NCBI RefSeq assembly: GCF_010548375.1
Contig: NZ_JAAGLY010000021.1
Span: 62,001-126,000 of the forward strand
Reading direction: 5' to 3'
Source of the DNA: Streptomyces sp. SID13726
GTDB lineage: Bacteria > Actinomycetota > Actinomycetes > Streptomycetales > Streptomycetaceae
Length of the DNA stretch: 64,000 bases
Shown: in pieces, positions 32,997 through 44,839 of the stretch
How the letters are laid out: each line of letters begins with the position of its first letter
How positions within the stretch are numbered: the first letter of the stretch is position 1
The notes under the pieces: model-generated
Told to the model about the DNA's origin: nothing
Database searches by the model: none
The model's input: only the letters and a program-made list of their open reading frames with translations
Made by a program: the position numbers and the translations under genes

Positions 32997-35003
32997 GTGG
33001 CTGACGTACCTGCCGATCTTGCCGCAGTGTGGCCACGCGTACTCGAGCAGCTCCTGGGTGAGGGCCGGGTCCAGGGTGTCGAGGCCAAGGACGAGCACTG
33101 GATCCGGCGCTGCCAGCCCCTCGCGCTGGTCGCCGACACCGCCCTGCTCGCCGTACCGAACGAATTCGCGAAGGGCGTACTGGAGGGCCGGCTGGCCCCC
33201 GCCGTCAGCGAGACGCTGAGCCGCGAGTGCGGCCGCCCGATCCGCATCGCGATCACCGTCGACGACTCCGCAGGCGAGCCCCCGGCACCGCCCGCGCCCC
33301 CGGCCCCACGGCCCCCGTCGCGCTACGACGAGCCCGAGCTCCCCTCCGGTCAGTACGACAGCTCTCCGTACGACAACCAGTACGAGAGCTACGGCCGCCA
33401 CCGTGCCGAGGACTCCCGCGCGGGCCGCGGCGAGCGCCCCGGCCCCCAGGGCGACCACGCGCCCCGCCCGGACCAGCACCCCGCCGGCCCCCGCGCGGAC
33501 CAGCTCCCGACCGCGCGACCCGCCTATCCCTCGGAGTACCAGCGCCCCGAGCCCGGCGCCTGGCCGCGGCCCCAGCAGGACGAGTACAGCTGGCAGCAGC
33601 AGCGGCTCGGCTTCCCGGAGCGCGACCCGTACGCGTCGCCGTCGCAGGAGCCGTATCCGCAGGAGCCGTATCCGCAGGAGTCGTACGGCGCCCCCGCCCA
33701 GGACTACCGCCCGCAGCCGATGGAGCGCCCGCCCTACGACGGCCCGCGCCCCGACTACGACCAGCGGCCGGACTACGACAAGCCCCGGCCCGACTACGAC
33801 CAGCCGCGCTCCGACTATGACCAGCGCGACGCCCGCCGGGAGCTGCCCGAGCCGCCGTCCGGCTCCGGGCACGTGCACCGCGGCGGCCCCGTCGGCTCCA
33901 GCCTGCCCACCACCGGTGCCCCCGGTCCGCTGGCCGCGCAGCCCGCGCCGGCGACCGGGCCCGGCGAGCCGACCGCGCGGCTGAACCCGAAGTACCTCTT
34001 CGACACGTTCGTCATCGGCGCCTCCAACCGCTTCGCGCACGCGGCGGCGGTCGCCGTCGCCGAGGCACCGGCGAAGGCGTACAACCCGCTCTTCATCTAC
34101 GGGGAGTCGGGGCTCGGCAAGACGCACCTGCTGCACGCGATCGGGCACTACGCGCGCAGCCTGTATCCCGGCACGCGCGTGCGGTACGTGAGCTCGGAGG
34201 AGTTCACCAACGAGTTCATCAACTCCATCCGCGACGGCAAGGGCGACAGCTTCCGCAAGCGGTACCGCGAGATGGACATCCTGCTCGTCGACGACATCCA
34301 GTTCCTCGCGGACAAGGAGTCGACGCAGGAGGAGTTCTTCCACACCTTCAACACGCTCCACAACGCCAACAAGCAGATCGTGCTCTCCAGCGACCGGCCG
34401 CCCAAGCAGCTGGTGACCCTGGAGGACCGGCTGCGGAACCGTTTCGAGTGGGGCCTGATCACCGACGTCCAGCCGCCCGAGCTGGAGACGCGGATCGCGA
34501 TCCTGCGCAAGAAGGCGGTCCAGGAGCAGCTCAACGCCCCGCCGGAGGTACTGGAGTTCATCGCCTCCCGCATCTCGCGCAACATCCGCGAGCTGGAGGG
34601 CGCGCTGATCCGGGTGACGGCGTTCGCGTCGCTCAACCGGCAGCCGGTGGACCTGGGCCTGACCGAGATCGTGCTGAAGGACCTGATCCCCGGCGGCGAG
34701 GACTCGGCCCCGGAGATCACCTCGACGGCCATCATGAGCGCCACCGCGGACTACTTCGGCCTGACCGTCGACGACCTGTGCGGCACCTCGCGCGGCCGCG
34801 CGCTCGTCACGGCCCGTCAGATCGCCATGTACCTGTGCCGTGAGCTGACGGACCTCTCCCTGCCGAAGATCGGCGCGCTCTTCGGCGGCCGCGACCACAC
34901 GACCGTCATGCACGCGGACCGAAAGATCCGCAATCTGATGGCCGAGCGGCGCTCCATCTACAACCAGGTGACCGAGCTGACGAACCGCATCAAGAACGGC
35001 TGA
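32997..35003 (+). CDS. dnaA: Chromosomal replication initiator DnaA
   Basis: 668 residues, far longer than E. coli DnaA (467) because domain II (about 91-328) is a long Pro/Tyr/Asp/Gln-rich linker with short tandem repeats (EPYPQ and D-Y-D-Q/K). Domain I is 1-90; the AAA+ domain starts near 330 with Walker A 'GESGLGKTH' (369-377) and Walker B 'ILLVDDIQF'; the C-terminal HTH has the DnaA signature 'GGRDHTTVMHA'. It opens the origin that lies immediately downstream. GTG start with GAGAG upstream. An expanded acidic linker is a known Streptomyces trait. Confidence 0.98.
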   Translation: MADVPADLAAVWPRVLEQLLGEGRVQGVEAKDEHWIRRCQPLALVADTALLAVPNEFAKGVLEGRLAPAVSETLSRECGRPIRIAITVDDSAGEPPAPPAPPAPRPPSRYDEPELPSGQYDSSPYDNQYESYGRHRAEDSRAGRGERPGPQGDHAPRPDQHPAGPRADQLPTARPAYPSEYQRPEPGAWPRPQQDEYSWQQQRLGFPERDPYASPSQEPYPQEPYPQESYGAPAQDYRPQPMERPPYDGPRPDYDQRPDYDKPRPDYDQPRSDYDQRDARRELPEPPSGSGHVHRGGPVGSSLPTTGAPGPLAAQPAPATGPGEPTARLNPKYLFDTFVIGASNRFAHAAAVAVAEAPAKAYNPLFIYGESGLGKTHLLHAIGHYARSLYPGTRVRYVSSEEFTNEFINSIRDGKGDSFRKRYREMDILLVDDIQFLADKESTQEEFFHTFNTLHNANKQIVLSSDRPPKQLVTLEDRLRNRFEWGLITDVQPPELETRIAILRKKAVQEQLNAPPEVLEFIASRISRNIRELEGALIRVTAFASLNRQPVDLGLTEIVLKDLIPGGEDSAPEITSTAIMSATADYFGLTVDDLCGTSRGRALVTARQIAMYLCRELTDLSLPKIGALFGGRDHTTVMHADRKIRNLMAERRSIYNQVTELTNRIKNG

Positions 35004-35862
35004 CAGCGCCTGCTGTACGGCGCTCAGGGCGCCCTGGGGACGAGGTCCCGGGGGCGCCCTTCTTCATGCCGTCGTAGCCGGCTGTTCGAATCCCTGCCGC
35101 GTTACGGCCTCTCTCCACAGATTCGGTGACTTTCTGCCGTCCACATCCTGGGGACCGCGAAGTTGTCCAGATCGCCGTCCACAGGCAGCTTGTCGAGGAA
35201 CCATCAGGGCAGGTCAGGTGGTTGTGGATTCGTGGACGAACGATCTCCACAGACTGTGGACAGCGAGAAGATCCACAGGCTGTGCATCGAGTTGTCCACC
35301 GACAACCCACAGGCTGGGCCCGGTTGTCCCCAGCGATCACCGGCTTCTCCACATGCCTGTCCACTGTTCGGCAACGCGACGCGCCTGATCACCGGGTCGA
35401 GTGAAAGGCGTCACACGAAGGTGCCGGGTTGGGCTGTGGGAAAGGTGGGTAAAGCTGGGGACGGCGCTGGGGAGAACTCGCCTCAGGCTGTGCATGGAGT
35501 GTGCAGAACTTTCTGTTCTCCACAGAGACCCCAGGTTGTCCACCGCCGTCACCCACAGGGCCAGTGGACAAAATTTCCCCTCTGAGCTGGGAAAACGGGG
35601 TTATCCACGGTATCCACAGCCCCTACTACTACTCCCAACTAGAGAGAGCTGGGAATCCGTTTCGAAGTGGGTCCTGTGCACAACTCGCTGTCCGGCTCCC
35701 GACTGCCCCTCGTCACGACTTGACCCCGAGAGGCACCTACTGTCAGTGGGGTGCGTCAGACTGTTCCCCGGTGTCCTTCCCAGCACGGGGACCGACGACA
35801 CCGAGACAGACGACGAAGCCAGGCAGGCCGAGCAGCGCCGGCAACAGCAGGAGGCGGCAACA
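35004..35862. other. oriC: Origin of replication oriC with about 20 DnaA boxes
   Basis: 859-bp non-coding gap between dnaA and dnaN. Nine-mers close to TTGTCCACA occur in two clusters. Left: 35111, 35137, 35163, 35175, 35223(-), 35243, 35255(-), 35269, 35292, 35303, 35324, 35345, 35357. Right: 35435(-), 35516, 35536, 35549, 35563(-), 35601, 35610, 35675(-). None is a perfect consensus; the closest are TTGTCCACC (35292, 35536), AGTGGACAA (35563) and TTATCCACG (35601). A box-free stretch of about 70 bp (35366-35434) separates the clusters, as in known Streptomyces origins. A conventional AT-rich unwinding element is not obvious. Confidence 0.93.
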
Positions 35863-36993
35863 GTGAAGATCCGGGTGGAACGCGACGTACTCGCGGAGGC
35901 AGTGGCCTGGGCGGCACGCAGCCTCCCGGCCCGTCCGCCGGCGCCTGTCCTCGCCGGCCTTCTCCTGAAGGCCGAGGAAGGCCAGCTGAGCCTGTCCGGC
36001 TTCGACTACGAGGTCTCCGCGCGGGTCTCGGTCGAGGCCGAGGTCGAGGAGGAGGGCACGGTGCTGGTCTCCGGCCGCCTGCTCGCCGACATCTGCCGCG
36101 CCCTGCCCAACCGGCCGGTAGAGATTTCCACAGACGGTGTACGGGCGACCGTGGTGTGCGGCTCCTCGCGGTTCACACTCCACACCCTGCCTGTGGAGGA
36201 GTACCCGGCGCTTCCGCAGATGCCGAGCGCGACCGGCACCGTCCCCGGCGAGGTCTTCGCCTCCGCCGCCGCCCAGGTGGCCATCGCCGCGGGCCGTGAC
36301 GACACGCTCCCGGTGCTGACCGGTGTGCGCATCGAGATCGAGGGCGACACCGTCACGCTGGCCTCCACCGACCGCTACCGCTTCGCGGTCCGCGAGTTCC
36401 TGTGGAAGCCGGAGAACCCCGAGGCGTCCGCGGTGGCCCTGGTGCCCGCCAAGACGCTCCTGGACACCGCCAAGGCCCTCACGAGCGGCGACAGCGTCAT
36501 CCTGGCGCTCTCCGGCTCCGGCGCGGGCGAGGGCCTGATCGGCTTCGAGGGCGCGGGCCGTCGTACGACCACGCGGCTGCTCGAAGGCGACCTGCCGAAG
36601 TACCGCTCGCTGTTCCCGACGGAGTTCAACTCCATCGCCGTGATCGAGACCGCCCCCTTCGTGGAGGCCGTCAAGCGTGTGGCCCTGGTCGCCGAGCGCA
36701 ACACCCCGGTGCGGCTGAGCTTCGAGCAGGGCGTGCTGATCCTCGAGGCCGGTTCCAGCGACGACGCACAGGCTGTGGAGCGGGTCGACGCGCAGCTGGA
36801 GGGCGACGACGTCTCGATCGCCTTCAACCCGACCTTCCTGCTGGACGGACTGAGCGCCATCGACTCCCCGGTGGCCCAGCTCTCGTTCACGACGTCCACC
36901 AAGCCCGCGCTGCTGAGCGGCAAGCCGGCCCTGGACGCGGAGGCGGACGAGGCCTACAAGTACCTGATCATGCCGGTGCGCCTCAGCGGCTGA
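35863..36993 (+). CDS. dnaN: DNA polymerase III beta subunit (sliding clamp)
   Basis: 376 residues with three DnaN domains; begins MKIRVERDVLAEAVAWAARSLP and ends 'YLIMPVRLSG', the canonical beta-clamp C-terminus. It forms the ring that tethers polymerase III and binds clamp-loader partners. The frame is open back to 35401 through oriC; AGGAGG 9 bases before the GTG at 35863 fixes the start. Downstream of oriC, upstream of gnd and recF. Confidence 0.98.
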   Translation: MKIRVERDVLAEAVAWAARSLPARPPAPVLAGLLLKAEEGQLSLSGFDYEVSARVSVEAEVEEEGTVLVSGRLLADICRALPNRPVEISTDGVRATVVCGSSRFTLHTLPVEEYPALPQMPSATGTVPGEVFASAAAQVAIAAGRDDTLPVLTGVRIEIEGDTVTLASTDRYRFAVREFLWKPENPEASAVALVPAKTLLDTAKALTSGDSVILALSGSGAGEGLIGFEGAGRRTTTRLLEGDLPKYRSLFPTEFNSIAVIETAPFVEAVKRVALVAERNTPVRLSFEQGVLILEAGSSDDAQAVERVDAQLEGDDVSIAFNPTFLLDGLSAIDSPVAQLSFTTSTKPALLSGKPALDAEADEAYKYLIMPVRLSG

Positions 36994-37130
36994 CCCGGCC
37001 GCCGGGAAAGCCCCAGGTGAGGGCGTACGTTTGAGCGCGTATGCCCACAGGTTTGCGTGAGCGTCCGGGTTTAGGCTCGGACATGGGTGCGAAAGCGCCC
37101 CTCACGTCACAGCAACCTAAGGAACCACTG

Positions 37131-38006
37131 ATGGAGCTCGGTCTCGTCGGCCTCGGCAAGATGGGCGGCAACATGCGCGAGCGGATCCGCCGCGCGGGCC
37201 ACACGGTCATCGGATACGACCGCAATCCGGACCTCGCCGATGTCCACAGCCTCAAGGAGCTTGTGGACGCGTTGCAGGGCCCCCGGGTCGTGTGGGTGAT
37301 GGTCCCGGCCGGTGGACCGACCCAGGCGACGGTCGACGAGCTGGCCGAGCTCCTGGAGCCCGGTGACGTCGTGGTGGACGGCGGCAACTCCCGCTGGACG
37401 GACGACGAGAAGCACGCCGAGGAACTGGCCGCCAAGGGCATCGGCTTCGTCGACTGCGGTGTCTCCGGCGGTGTGTGGGGCCTGGAGAACGGCTACGCGC
37501 TGATGTACGGCGGCGACGCGGAGAACGTAGCCAAGGTGCAGCCGGTCTTCGACGCCCTCAAGCCCAAGGGCGACGCGGGCGCGGTGCACGCCGGCAAGGT
37601 CGGCGCGGGCCACTTCGCGAAGATGGTCCACAACGGCATCGAGTACGCGATGATGCAGGCCTACGCCGAGGGCTGGGAGCTCCTGGAGAAGGTCGACTCC
37701 GTGACCGACGTCCGGGAGGTCTTCCGCTCCTGGCAGGAGGGCACGGTCATCCGTTCCTGGCTCCTCGACCTCGCGGTCAACGCCCTCGACGACGACGAGC
37801 ACCTGGACAAGCTGAAGGGCTTCGCTCAGGACTCCGGCGAGGGCCGGTGGACCGTCGAGGCCGCCATCGACCACGCGGTGCCGCTGCCGGCGATCACCGC
37901 CTCGCTGTTCGCGCGGTTCGCGTCCCGCCAGGACGACTCGCCGCAGATGAAGATGATCGCGGCGCTGCGTAACCAGTTCGGCGGCCACGCGGTCGAGACG
38001 AAGTAA
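37131..38006 (+). CDS. gnd: 6-phosphogluconate dehydrogenase, decarboxylating (short form)
   Basis: 291 residues, the short GndA/YqeC-type dehydrogenase found in actinobacteria rather than the 470-residue form. Rossmann start 'ELGLVGLGKMGGNM', substrate motif 'VDGGNSRW' and 'GVSGGVWGLENGYALMYGG'; catalytic Lys in 'GAGHFAKMVHNGIEY'. It makes ribulose-5-phosphate in the pentose phosphate pathway. AAGGA precedes the ATG at 37131; an upstream in-frame ATG at 37041 has no such site. Its insertion between dnaN and recF is characteristic of Streptomyces. Confidence 0.95.
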   Translation: MELGLVGLGKMGGNMRERIRRAGHTVIGYDRNPDLADVHSLKELVDALQGPRVVWVMVPAGGPTQATVDELAELLEPGDVVVDGGNSRWTDDEKHAEELAAKGIGFVDCGVSGGVWGLENGYALMYGGDAENVAKVQPVFDALKPKGDAGAVHAGKVGAGHFAKMVHNGIEYAMMQAYAEGWELLEKVDSVTDVREVFRSWQEGTVIRSWLLDLAVNALDDDEHLDKLKGFAQDSGEGRWTVEAAIDHAVPLPAITASLFARFASRQDDSPQMKMIAALRNQFGGHAVETK

Positions 38007-38057
38007 TCCACAGGACTGTTCGCACAGTCCACAAGCTGGGGGAGGTCGCGCCCGACC

Positions 38058-39179
38058 ATGCACGTCACGCATCTGTCGCTGGCCGACTTCCGCTCGTACG
38101 CCCGGGTCGAGGTTCCGCTCGACCCGGGCGTCACCGCGTTCGTGGGCCCCAACGGACAGGGCAAGACGAACCTGGTCGAGGCGATCGGCTATCTCGCCAC
38201 CCTCGGCAGCCACCGGGTCGCCTCCGACGCCCCCCTGGTCCGCATGGGCGCCGACCGCGCGATCGTCCGGGCGCAGGTGCGGCAGGGCGACCGGCAGCAG
38301 CTGGTCGAGCTGGAGCTGAACCCCGGCAAGTCCAACCGCGCCCGCATCAACAGGTCCTCGCAGGTCAAGCCGCGTGACGTGCTGGGGATCGTACGGACCG
38401 TGCTGTTCGCGCCGGAGGATCTTGCGCTGGTCAAGGGAGACCCCGGGGAGCGGCGGCGTTTCCTCGACGAGCTGATCACCGCGCGCTCCCCGCGCATGGC
38501 CGGGGTGCGCTCCGACTACGAGCGCGTCCTCAAGCAGCGCAACACCCTGCTGAAGTCGGCCGCGCTCGCCCGACGGCACGGCGGCCGCTCGATGGACCTG
38601 TCCACCCTCGATGTGTGGGACCAGCATCTCGCGCGCGCGGGCGCCGAGTTGCTCGCCCAGCGGCTCGACCTGATCGCCGCGCTCCAGCCGCTGGCCGACA
38701 AGGCGTACGAGCAGTTGGCGCCCGGCGGCGGCCCGGTCGCCCTGGAGTACAAGCCGTCCGCGCCGGGCGAGGCACACACGCGTGAGGATCTCTACGAGCA
38801 GCTGATGGCCGCGCTCGCGGAGGCGCGCAAGCAGGAGATCGAGCGGGGCGTGACGCTCGTAGGACCCCATCGGGACGATTTGAATCTCAAACTCGGTCAG
38901 CTGCCCGCCAAGGGATACGCCTCGCACGGCGAGTCCTGGTCGTACGCGCTGGCGCTGCGTCTCGCGTCGTACGACCTGCTCAGAGCCGAGGGGAACGAAC
39001 CGGTGCTGATCCTCGACGACGTGTTCGCCGAGCTGGACACCCGACGCAGGGAGCGGCTGGCCGAGCTGGTCGCGCCCGGGGAGCAGGTGCTGGTGACGGC
39101 CGCGGTCGACGACGACGTGCCGCATGTGCTGGCGGGGACGCGGTACTCCGTGTCCGAGGGGACGGTGGAGCGCGTATGA
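38058..39179 (+). CDS. recF: DNA replication and repair protein RecF
   Basis: 373 residues. SMC-like ATPase with Walker A 'GPNGQGKTN' (about 30-38), the signature loop 'SYALALRLA' (about 294-303) and Walker B 'PVLILDDVFAELD' (about 314-326). It binds gapped DNA and helps load RecA through RecOR. The stop overlaps the start of dciA by four bases (ATGA), and the gene lies 51 bp after gnd. GGAGGT is about 12 bases before the ATG. Confidence 0.97.
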   Translation: MHVTHLSLADFRSYARVEVPLDPGVTAFVGPNGQGKTNLVEAIGYLATLGSHRVASDAPLVRMGADRAIVRAQVRQGDRQQLVELELNPGKSNRARINRSSQVKPRDVLGIVRTVLFAPEDLALVKGDPGERRRFLDELITARSPRMAGVRSDYERVLKQRNTLLKSAALARRHGGRSMDLSTLDVWDQHLARAGAELLAQRLDLIAALQPLADKAYEQLAPGGGPVALEYKPSAPGEAHTREDLYEQLMAALAEARKQEIERGVTLVGPHRDDLNLKLGQLPAKGYASHGESWSYALALRLASYDLLRAEGNEPVLILDDVFAELDTRRRERLAELVAPGEQVLVTAAVDDDVPHVLAGTRYSVSEGTVERV

Positions 39180-39736
39180 GCGACGAACAGCTCCCCGGCG
39201 AGCAGCCCGCCTCCGCCGGGAACGCCCAGCCCGCCGAGCCCTCCGGCGTCGACCTCGCGCGCGTGGCGCTCAGGGCCGCGAAGGAACAGGCACGCGCGCG
39301 TGGGGACGCGGCGCAGCAGAAGCGGCAGGCCCGGCGCGGGGGCGGACTGCGCTCCGGCGCGCGCGCCGACGGACGCGACCCCATGGCCTTCGGTGCTGCC
39401 ATCAACCGCCTGATCACCGAGCGGGGCTGGGAGACGCCGGCCGCGGTCGGCGGGGTGATGGGGCGCTGGCCCCAGATCGTGGGAGAGGCCATCGCCCTGC
39501 ACTGTGTGCCGGAGAAGTACGACGAGGATGAACGAGTCCTGGTTGTGCGCTGCGACTCGACGGCGTGGGCGACTGAGATCAGACTCCGAGCACCGCAACT
39601 GCTGGCCCGGCTGAACGAGGATCTCGGGCACGGCGCCGTGAAGTTGATCAAGGTGCACGGCCCCGCCGGTCCCGCCCGGCGCTACGGCCCGTTGCGCGCC
39701 CCCGGCAGCGTGGGACCCGGCGACACCTACGGGTGA
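39176..39736 (+). CDS. dciA: DciA-like helicase operator (DUF721)
   Basis: 186 residues. Disordered, Ala/Arg-rich N-terminus (1-65) and a DUF721 domain (about 70-165; 'WPQIVGEAIALHCVPEKYDEDERVLVVRCDSTAWATEIR'-type fold). DciA proteins load or operate the replicative helicase DnaB in bacteria without DnaC, so this gene joins the initiator, clamp and gyrase genes as a replication factor. Coupled to recF by an ATGA overlap; followed by a strong terminator before gyrB. Confidence 0.92.
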   Translation: MSDEQLPGEQPASAGNAQPAEPSGVDLARVALRAAKEQARARGDAAQQKRQARRGGGLRSGARADGRDPMAFGAAINRLITERGWETPAAVGGVMGRWPQIVGEAIALHCVPEKYDEDERVLVVRCDSTAWATEIRLRAPQLLARLNEDLGHGAVKLIKVHGPAGPARRYGPLRAPGSVGPGDTYG

Positions 39737-39752
39737 CGGACATCACATCCAG

Positions 39753-39787
39753 GGCGTCGGCGGTGCTTTCGGAGCGCCGCCGACGCC
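39753..39787 (+). terminator. Terminator after dciA
   Basis: 14-bp stem (39753-39766 with 39774-39787, one G-T pair), 7-base loop, followed by TTTGT. It separates the dnaN-recF-dciA set from gyrB. Confidence 0.85.
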
Positions 39788-40132
39788 TTTGTCGTAGCCC
39801 CGCGTGCTGTTGCGAATCGCGACCTGACTCCCAAGTAGCCAAGGGTTGACAGCCGGAAGCGCTGAGTGCCGCTGTGAGCCTCTTGGAGCCCCGCTCCGTA
39901 TATGGGGACCCGGAAGACGCCGGTTGAGGGCGGCACATGAGGACTCAGGTACCGGCAAACCCCCATCACTGTCGGCGCTACCGGTAGACTGGAAGCCAAT
40001 CCCGCCCCAAACGTGGGGACCGCCCGGGAAACGCTGAGCAACGCTGATCAAGGCTTACCAACGCAACATGCCGCAGCCGCTCCGGCAACCCGCCGACGAG
40101 CCTGGCTCGTGCTGTGCCAGAAAGGGCGCTTC
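39788..40132 (+). promoter_or_regulatory. gyrB upstream region
   Basis: 345 bp without a gene. A good -10-like TAGACT is at 39985-39990 but no matching -35 at 17-18 bp; a TTGACA at 39846 also lacks a partner. A small hairpin (ACGAG/CTCGT near 40096-40110) lies shortly before the start codon. Supercoiling-sensitive control of gyrB is known in Streptomyces, but its element cannot be pointed out here. Confidence 0.4.
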
Positions 40133-42181
40133 GTGGCCGATTCCGGCAACCCCAACGAGAACATCCCGTCCACCGACGCCGCGGCGACCTCGTCGAACGG
40201 CGAGGTCACCGCCTCGTACGACGCCAGCGCCATCACCGTCCTCGAGGGTCTGGACGCGGTCCGCAAGCGACCCGGTATGTACATCGGCTCGACCGGCGAG
40301 CGCGGCCTGCACCACCTGGTGCAGGAGGTCGTCGACAACTCCGTCGACGAGGCGCTGGCGGGCCACGCGGACACCATCGACGTGACGATCCTCCCCGACG
40401 GCGGCGTCCGGGTCATCGACAACGGCCGTGGCATCCCGGTCGGCATCGTCCCCTCCGAGGGCAAGCCGGCCCTGGAGGTCGTGCTCACGGTGCTGCACGC
40501 GGGCGGCAAGTTCGGCGGCGGCGGCTACGCGGTCTCCGGCGGTCTGCACGGCGTGGGCGTGTCCGTGGTGAACGCCCTGTCCACCAAGGTGGCCGTCGAG
40601 GTCAAGACCGACGGTCACCGCTGGACGCAGGACTACAAGCTCGGCGTCCCGACGGCCCCCCTGGCCCAGCACGAGGCCACGGACGAGCACGGCACCTCGG
40701 TGACCTTCTGGGCCGACCCGGACATCTTCGAGACCACCGACTACTCCTTCGAGACGCTCTCGCGGCGCTTCCAGGAGATGGCGTTCCTCAACAAGGGTTT
40801 GAGGATCAAACTCACCGACGAGCGGGAGTCGGCCAAGGCGACGTCAGGCGCGGACGAGGCGGGCGCGGACGAGAGCGCCGAGGTCAAGTCGGTCGACTAC
40901 CACTACGAGGGCGGCATCGTCGACTTCGTGAAGTACCTCAACTCCCGCAAGGGAGAGGTGGTGCACCCGACCATCGTCGACCTCGAGGCCGAGGACAAGG
41001 ACAAGAACCTGTCCGTCGAGCTCGCGATGCAGTGGAACAGCAGTTACAGCGAGGGCGTCTACTCCTTCGCCAACATCATCCACACGCACGAGGGCGGCAC
41101 CCACGAAGAGGGCTTCCGCGCGGCGCTCACCTCGCTGATCAACAAGTACGCGCGCGACAAGAAGCTGCTCCGCGAGAAGGACGACAACCTCACGGGCGAC
41201 GACATCCGCGAGGGTCTGACCGCGATCATCTCGGTGAAGCTGAGCGAGCCGCAGTTCGAGGGTCAGACCAAGACCAAGCTGGGCAACACCGAGGTGAAGA
41301 CCTTCGTCCAGAAGGTCGTCTACGAACACCTCACCGACTGGCTGGACCGCAACCCCGTCGAGGCCGCGGACATCATCCGCAAGTCCATCCAGGCGGCCAC
41401 CGCGCGCGTGGCGGCCCGCAAGGCCCGCGACCTGACCCGCCGCAAGGGCCTCCTGGAGACCGCCTCCCTGCCCGGCAAGCTCTCCGACTGCCAGTCGAAC
41501 GACCCCACCAAGTGCGAGATCTTCATCGTCGAGGGTGACTCCGCCGGCGGCTCGGCCAAGTCCGGCCGTAACCCGGAGTACCAGGCGATCCTCCCGATCC
41601 GCGGCAAGATCCTGAACGTCGAGAAGGCGCGGATCGACAAGATCCTCCAGAACCAGGAGATCCAGGCGCTGATCTCGGCCTTCGGCACCGGGGTCCACGA
41701 GGACTTCGACATCGAGAAGCTGCGCTATCACAAGATCATCCTGATGGCGGACGCCGACGTCGACGGCCAGCACATCTCCACCCTGCTGCTGACCTTCCTG
41801 TTCCGCTTCATGCGGCCGCTGGTCGAGGCCGGGCACGTGTACCTCTCCCGCCCCCCGCTCTACAAGATCAAGTGGGGCCGGGACGACATCGAGTACGCGT
41901 ACTCCGACCGCGAGCGCGACGCGCTGATCGAGATGGGCCGCCAGCGCGGCAAGCGCATCCGCGAGGACTCCATCCAGCGCTTCAAGGGCCTCGGCGAGAT
42001 GAACGCCGAGGAGCTGCGCGTGACCACCATGGACCAGGAGCACCGCGTCCTCGGCCAGGTCACCCTCGACGACGCCGCCCAGGCCGACGACCTGTTCTCG
42101 GTCCTGATGGGCGAGGACGTCGAGGCCCGGCGCCAGTTCATCCAGCGCAACGCCAAGGACGTCCGCTTCCTCGACATCTGA
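40133..42181 (+). CDS. gyrB: DNA gyrase subunit B
   Basis: 682 residues. GHKL ATPase ('QEVVDNSVDEALAGHAD' with catalytic Glu, 'DNGRGIPVG', 'GGLHGVGVSVVNALS'), transducer domain, and TOPRIM with 'EGDSAGGSAKSGRNP' and 'DADVDGQHI'. With GyrA it introduces negative supercoils; it is the target of novobiocin. A frame open to 40013 exists, but AAAGGG before the GTG at 40133 and the family's ADSGNPNEN start favour the shorter form. A 24-residue charged insert (about 240-262) is Streptomyces-like. Confidence 0.98.
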   Translation: MADSGNPNENIPSTDAAATSSNGEVTASYDASAITVLEGLDAVRKRPGMYIGSTGERGLHHLVQEVVDNSVDEALAGHADTIDVTILPDGGVRVIDNGRGIPVGIVPSEGKPALEVVLTVLHAGGKFGGGGYAVSGGLHGVGVSVVNALSTKVAVEVKTDGHRWTQDYKLGVPTAPLAQHEATDEHGTSVTFWADPDIFETTDYSFETLSRRFQEMAFLNKGLRIKLTDERESAKATSGADEAGADESAEVKSVDYHYEGGIVDFVKYLNSRKGEVVHPTIVDLEAEDKDKNLSVELAMQWNSSYSEGVYSFANIIHTHEGGTHEEGFRAALTSLINKYARDKKLLREKDDNLTGDDIREGLTAIISVKLSEPQFEGQTKTKLGNTEVKTFVQKVVYEHLTDWLDRNPVEAADIIRKSIQAATARVAARKARDLTRRKGLLETASLPGKLSDCQSNDPTKCEIFIVEGDSAGGSAKSGRNPEYQAILPIRGKILNVEKARIDKILQNQEIQALISAFGTGVHEDFDIEKLRYHKIILMADADVDGQHISTLLLTFLFRFMRPLVEAGHVYLSRPPLYKIKWGRDDIEYAYSDRERDALIEMGRQRGKRIREDSIQRFKGLGEMNAEELRVTTMDQEHRVLGQVTLDDAAQADDLFSVLMGEDVEARRQFIQRNAKDVRFLDI

Positions 42182-42223
42182 GTCGGTCTCAGCTGACCGC
42201 ACCAGGAAGGATCTTCACCAGCA

Positions 42224-44821
<2,598 letters not shown>

Positions 44822-44839
44822 CACGAGGAGAGAGTCATC

